Shown here: piece by piece, positions 14,801-17,420 of the stretch
How the letters are laid out: every line of letters starts with the position of its first letter
How positions within the stretch are numbered: the stretch's first letter is position 1
Origin: BPIH01 sp042408925
GTDB taxonomy: Bacteria > Chloroflexota > Limnocylindria > Limnocylindrales > CSP1-4
Assembly: GCA_042408925.1 (NCBI GenBank)
Contig: JBHOQO010000106.1
Coordinates: 1 to 17,420, forward strand
Reading direction: 5' to 3'
Length of the DNA: 17,420 nt
Position numbers and translations under genes: made by a program
Notes under the pieces: model-generated
What the model saw: the letters and a program-made list of their open reading frames with translations, nothing else
The model's database searches: none
Told to the model about the DNA's origin: nothing

Positions 14801-17272
14801 GAGTCGCGCTTCCCGATGCCGGCCCGGGTCGCCGACGTCCGCTTCGACCCGTCCTCCCGGATGGTCCACGTCCTCGGCGAGGCGCCGGACGGCGGCGGCC
14901 GGACGATCTACGTCGTCGAGCCCCACGCGAACGCCGTCTACGCCGACGCCCGGCTCCCCTTCGACCCGGCGGCCTGGGTCGTCGATGCCTCGCCCCGCTA
15001 TCCGTCGGCCGACCGCCAGGCGGTCCTCGCCCTCGCCCCCGACGGCCGGCTCGCCCTCGTCGATGCCGGCCGGCATGCCTTCGCCTGGCGACTCCCGGGC
15101 GTCCTGGCCGGGGTCCTGACGGCGGCGCTCCTCTACGTTCTCGCCCGGCTCCTCTTCGCTCGCCGCTCGATCGCCGTCATCCTCGCCGTCCTCGTCCTCG
15201 CCGACGGGATGCTCTTCGTCCAGTCGCGGATCGGGATGAACGACGTCTACGTCGGCTTCTTCATCGTCGCCGCCGTCACCCTCTTCGCCGGCCTCTGGCT
15301 CGGCATCTGGCGGCGGGCCATCGCCTTCTGGCTCCTCATGCCGGTCGTCGGGCTCCTCCTCGGCCTCGCCCTGGCGAGCAAGTGGGTCGCCGCCTACGCC
15401 ATCGGCGGCCTGGGGATCCTCGTCCTCGCCCGCTCGGTCCTCGGCCGGGTCCTCCTCATCGCCGCCCTCGTCCTCCTCACGGCCGCCCTCGGCTACATCG
15501 GCCTCAGCGTTCCGGCGGGGGCGACGAGCGGCGGGAACCTGACGTTCCTCCTCGTCATGATCGCGATCACCCTCGCCGCGACGGCGGCGGCCGTCCTCCA
15601 CCCCGTCGCCTGGAGCGAGGAAGAGGTCCGCCTCGCCGTCGGCGGGCCGGCGGCCGTGGGGGTGCTCGTCTTCCTCGCCGCGGTGGCCCTCGGCCGGGCG
15701 GGCGAGCCCGTCGCCGTCGGCTCCGTCTCGGCCACCCCGGTCGCCCTGGCGCTCGTCCTCGTCGGTGCCTCGATCGCGATCTGGATCGTCTTCGCCGCCG
15801 CCGGGCGGCTCGGCTTCGGGCCGTTCGCTCCGCCGCCGGCCCCCGACGACCCGCGGGCGACCCTCCCGCCGCCGGCGCCGCCGCCCGAGGGCTGGCTTCG
15901 ACCGGGGACGGGTTTCGGGCTGCCGCTCGTCTGGATCGGCGTCTGCCTCGTCGCCATCCCGCTCGGCGTCTACGTCGCCTCGTACGTGCCGTGGGCGATG
16001 CTCGACGGCAACCAGCTCGTTCCGGGCTGGCCGCCGGGCCACAGCGGCCAGACACTCCTCGAGCTCACCAGGGCGATGTACGACTACCACAACAACCTCC
16101 GGGCGACCCACGCCGCCTCGTCGCCCTGGTGGGCCTGGCCCTTCGACCTCAAGCCGGTCTGGTTCTACCAGGGGAGCTTCGCCGGGAACACGGCGGCCGC
16201 GATCTACGACCACGGCAACCTGGCGAGCTGGTGGCTGGCGGTCCCGGCGGTCGGGTTCGCCGCCTGGCAGGCCTTCGCCCGCCGCAGCCTCGGGCTCGCC
16301 CTCGTCGTCGTCCTCTTCCTTTCCCTCTGGATCCCGTGGGCCCGGATCGACCGGGCGACGTTCCAGTACCACTGGTACACGGTCCTCCCCTTCGCCCTCC
16401 TCGCCCTCGCCTACCTCCTCGCCGAGCTGTGGCACGGGCCGTCGCGGCGGACGTGGCTCCTCGCCCGGGTCGCGGCCGCCCTCGCCGTCCTCGGGCCGGG
16501 GCTGCTGTGGCTGTTCAAGGGCCCCTTGTGCTGGTTCGTCGGGGTCGAGCGGGTCTACGCGAACTCGCCGGCCTGCGTCGGGAACCCGGGCGAGCTCGTC
16601 GTGACGGCCCAGGTTGCCGGGCTCGTCGCCGTCGTCGGGATCGCCCTCGTCGTCCTCCTCTGGCAGCTCCTCCGCCTGGACGCGCCGGGGCCCGAGGGTC
16701 GTCCCGAGCCGGTCCGGCGGCTCCTCGTCCTCGCTGCGACGGCGGCGGCCGCTCTCGTCGGGCTCCTCGTCGTGAACGCCGCCCTGGGCGAGACGGTCCT
16801 CCTCGCCGTCCGGGGCTTCCAGAGCGAGCTCGTCGCCCTGCTCCTCCTCGTCCCGCTCGGGCTCGGGGCCTGGTTCGTCGTCGGCGCCCGCGACCCGCGG
16901 CGGTTCGTCGTCGGGGCGCTCGTGGCGGTCGTCGTCGTCTTCGTCCTCGTCTACCCGAACGTCGCCGCTCTCCCGCTCCCGGCCGCCGTCCACAACGCCT
17001 ACCAAGGGGTCCTGCCGACGTACATCTACGCCTTCCAGTTCCCGGTCAACACCGACCAGCCGGTGGCGCCGCCGCCGCTCCTCGCGCCGGAGCCGGCGAT
17101 CCTGGCCGGGGCGCTCGCCCTCACCTGCCTCGTCGTCGGCTACAGCGCCTGGGTCTGGCGGGCGGCCCTCGCCGAGGCGGCCCCCGCCGGAACGTCATCG
17201 GCCGGCACGTCATCGCCCGGGACGACTCCCCCGGAGCGGGCGGACCCGGCGGCGGGCCGAGGGGACCGGTGA
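11870..17272 (+). CDS. Giant fusion: Gpi18-like GT-C glycosyltransferase plus PMT-type O-mannosyltransferase with propeller insert
   Basis: An 1800-residue protein. Residues about 25-490 form a Gpi18-like (COG5542) GT-C unit: acidic D54 after helix 1, DYTPGYLYVLWLLG (81-94), WGQVDAVGAIPLLL (156-169), KPQ (193-195), NAYNLW (305-310) and HERYLFPFF (396-404). A Pro/Ala/Arg-rich linker spans about 493-594. A second GT-C unit follows: helix 596-612, the PMT motif FDEVYH (D623, E624), HPHLAK (651-656), RLPG (1074-1077), FVQSRIGMND (1116-1125), PWWAWPFDLKPVWFYQG near 1417-1435, and further helices to about 1790. Between HPHLAK and RLPG sits about 400 residues with beta-propeller-like repeats (about 702-1065). 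PMT enzymes move mannose from polyprenyl phosphate to Ser/Thr of exported proteins; this is a family-based assignment. The frame is continuous with uniform composition, and start choice rests on the AGGAGGT at 11855. No convincing internal start separates the two halves. Confidence 0.85.
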   Translation: MPGSATGVPPRATSGSARSTGPRAGLALPVLLGAGLALRLLIVVLLPGGGFGVDLNAFRFWAANLAQEGPFGFYGRGFFIDYTPGYLYVLWLLGLVGQVLGGLGDLVKLPAILADLVVAWLVHDLVVELGGSRRAALLGAAIVLVNPVTWFDSAVWGQVDAVGAIPLLLGLRELWRGRSERAAVFAAVAAVVKPQLGILALLVGGVVLRRAAFGTPPGSIGRRWLRRAAADPEAGDAEAGAGSGGLVARWRAFELGSHGPVRILTSAVAAVGTATILSAPFGLSFVDLLGRVAEAAGGYPYLTVNAYNLWALVERAGSGLAANGAWLCDAVAGQPCPPGSAVTIGPVWAVFVGSALLFSAIAAVVAAAAVRPDPRSLSVALAALAVVFFIVPTRVHERYLFPFFAVGAVLAAVSVRWRVAYAVLALANVANLYVVLTTLYENPGVTDWLGVGPLIRSSTGVTAVALAHTLAGAWVLAQLRPGARRRLALEIVGARRRRSAPEAAPGASPAAAGSVPTREPGPGAVRARSSAATTAAPVVEPVRRAAPAAPPGPAADPGASGLLAALRRRLATRPIRPDRSRTLRGERPGSLDRLDLWMLAVLVVAALVLRLWRLELPYEMHFDEVYHARTATEFLQKWRYGIDHTIYEWTHPHLAKYAMALGIVVAGNDRVVATSNLGVPVRSAVVEGRWDDPTLPGARAGDRLYTATGADVVVDDLATRERVATIPAPGASALAVDPAGHRLFVGTDSGEVLLLDTAATLDPLRLGRAVDVSAALATFASLGAPIEELLATDDGSAVLARLADGTIVSLDGATGAELGRTRVEGAAAMAPAGSVEMVVARPLEVPDPATEATTVAGLVGVDVERLRSRLASTSEAPVPLAPIRDGATRDAVQAAIADGRLVGVSIETRPQVAVAGTSGLTILAALGADVRTTVALESAATGLALVSGLDAPKLYVAAGSDVAVVDLGSTASDTPRYESRFPMPARVADVRFDPSSRMVHVLGEAPDGGGRTIYVVEPHANAVYADARLPFDPAAWVVDASPRYPSADRQAVLALAPDGRLALVDAGRHAFAWRLPGVLAGVLTAALLYVLARLLFARRSIAVILAVLVLADGMLFVQSRIGMNDVYVGFFIVAAVTLFAGLWLGIWRRAIAFWLLMPVVGLLLGLALASKWVAAYAIGGLGILVLARSVLGRVLLIAALVLLTAALGYIGLSVPAGATSGGNLTFLLVMIAITLAATAAAVLHPVAWSEEEVRLAVGGPAAVGVLVFLAAVALGRAGEPVAVGSVSATPVALALVLVGASIAIWIVFAAAGRLGFGPFAPPPAPDDPRATLPPPAPPPEGWLRPGTGFGLPLVWIGVCLVAIPLGVYVASYVPWAMLDGNQLVPGWPPGHSGQTLLELTRAMYDYHNNLRATHAASSPWWAWPFDLKPVWFYQGSFAGNTAAAIYDHGNLASWWLAVPAVGFAAWQAFARRSLGLALVVVLFLSLWIPWARIDRATFQYHWYTVLPFALLALAYLLAELWHGPSRRTWLLARVAAALAVLGPGLLWLFKGPLCWFVGVERVYANSPACVGNPGELVVTAQVAGLVAVVGIALVVLLWQLLRLDAPGPEGRPEPVRRLLVLAATAAAALVGLLVVNAALGETVLLAVRGFQSELVALLLLVPLGLGAWFVVGARDPRRFVVGALVAVVVVFVLVYPNVAALPLPAAVHNAYQGVLPTYIYAFQFPVNTDQPVAPPPLLAPEPAILAGALALTCLVVGYSAWVWRAALAEAAPAGTSSAGTSSPGTTPPERADPAAGRGDR
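17186..17230 (+). repeat. Three tandem 15-bp units in the C-terminal tail
   Basis: Three consecutive 15-bp units (17186-17200, 17201-17215, 17216-17230) encode AGTSS, AGTSS and PGTTP near the C-terminus of the giant glycosyltransferase. The first two differ by one base and the third is more diverged. The tail is Thr/Ser/Pro-rich, and whether it lies inside or outside the cell is not settled. Confidence 0.7.
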
Positions 17273-17315
17273 GGGCCTGCCGCGTCCGTCGGCCGCCGCT
17301 CTTACTGTCGAGCCT

Positions 17316-17358
17316 CCGGCTAGCCGGCCTGCCGGGCCGCCCCCTGCTCGGGGCGGCC
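17316..17358. other. Two inverted repeats at the convergent gene ends
   Basis: CCGGCTAGCCGG (17316-17327) is a perfect 12-bp palindrome centred on the stop codon of the minus-strand gene. GGCCGCCCC (17335-17343) pairs with GGGGCGGCC (17350-17358) across a six-base loop. They follow the plus-strand gene end by 44-63 bp and could slow transcription from either side, but no T-tract is present, so they are not called an intrinsic terminator. The rest of 17273-17319 shows nothing recognisable. Confidence 0.4.
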
Positions 17359-17420
17359 GACCGGTCGACTCAGCGCCCGGGTGAAGCGCCAGAAGATGTA
17401 GAGGCCGGTGAGCGCGTAGC
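17320..17420 (-). CDS. C-terminal end of an unidentified protein (partial)
   Basis: The minus strand reads an open frame from the window edge to a TAG at 17320-17322, giving 32 residues that begin YALTGLYIFWRFTRALSRP and end in a polar Gly/Ala/Arg tail. The aromatic-hydrophobic start followed by a basic stretch would fit the end of a membrane helix with a cytoplasmic tail. I cannot assign a family from so little. It is convergent with the giant glycosyltransferase gene, with 47 bp between their stops. Confidence 0.55.
   Translation of the reverse strand, partial: YALTGLYIFWRFTRALSRPVGRPEQGAARQAG

Noticed and set aside
13916..17005. Minus-strand open frame of over 1000 codons antisense to the giant glycosyltransferase
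   Set aside because: Its translation is highly charged (Glu/Asp/Arg/Gly-rich) with no hydrophobic core or family motif, as expected for the antisense of a GC-rich gene. The plus-strand frame has clear GT-C motifs.
11870..17272. Splitting the giant gene into two proteins at the linker (for example a start at ATG 13661)
   Set aside because: The frame is uninterrupted and no Shine-Dalgarno precedes the internal start, which would also fall inside the first PMT helix.
1..17420. CRISPR arrays, rRNA, full tRNA genes, insertion sequences or phage genes
   Set aside because: I saw no regularly spaced repeats, rRNA-like blocks, complete tRNA cloverleaf, transposase or integrase motifs on either strand.

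Overview
The window is about 17.4 kb of very GC-rich DNA (roughly 70-75% G+C by eye) that starts in the last 45 codons of dnaA and runs through a candidate origin into dnaN, recF and a DUF721/DciA-like gene. GTG and TTG starts are frequent, Shine-Dalgarno sequences are often weak, and four-base GTGA stop/start overlaps recur. The GC content, the dnaA-dnaN-recF-DUF721 order without gyrB, the bacterial protein O-mannosyltransferase and the Gpi18-like membrane glycosyltransferase suggest a high-GC Chloroflexota lineage (for example Limnocylindria-like). An actinobacterium is the main alternative. This placement is inference, since no rRNA is present.

Layout. 1-140: end of dnaA. 141-530: oriC-like spacer with phased DnaA-box-like 9-mers. 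531-3229: dnaN, recF and DUF721 on the plus strand. 3345-5582: a single-pass membrane protein with a degenerate PP2C-type domain inside the cell and a predicted beta-propeller outside. Its stop overlaps the start of a rhomboid protease gene (5579-6286), followed 7 bp later by a DUF151 bifunctional-nuclease-like gene (6294-6857). 6888-7883: a lower-GC minus-strand cassette of a small membrane protein and a TetR-family regulator, with a near-consensus promoter and an 18-bp inverted-repeat operator over the expected transcription start. 8024-11840: a minus-strand operon of two polytopic membrane proteins (one GT-C-like, one DUF2723) and a soluble DPM1-type GT2 enzyme, joined by GTGA overlaps. 11870-17272: a divergent 1800-residue protein that fuses a Gpi18-like GT-C glycosyltransferase to a PMT-type O-mannosyltransferase, with a roughly 400-residue propeller-like insertion in the first extracytoplasmic loop of the PMT half. 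17320-17420: C-terminal end of an unidentified minus-strand gene.

How the genes may work together. The first block is the replication-initiation core (initiator, clamp, gap repair, probable helicase-loader family). The pseudophosphatase/rhomboid pair looks like a membrane signalling unit in which the protease could act on its co-translated partner. The second half looks like an envelope glycosylation locus: the DPM1-like enzyme could charge a polyprenyl phosphate with a hexose such as mannose, and the GT-C proteins could use that donor on the outer face of the membrane. The most unusual item is the giant double GT-C fusion with a propeller in its PMT half.
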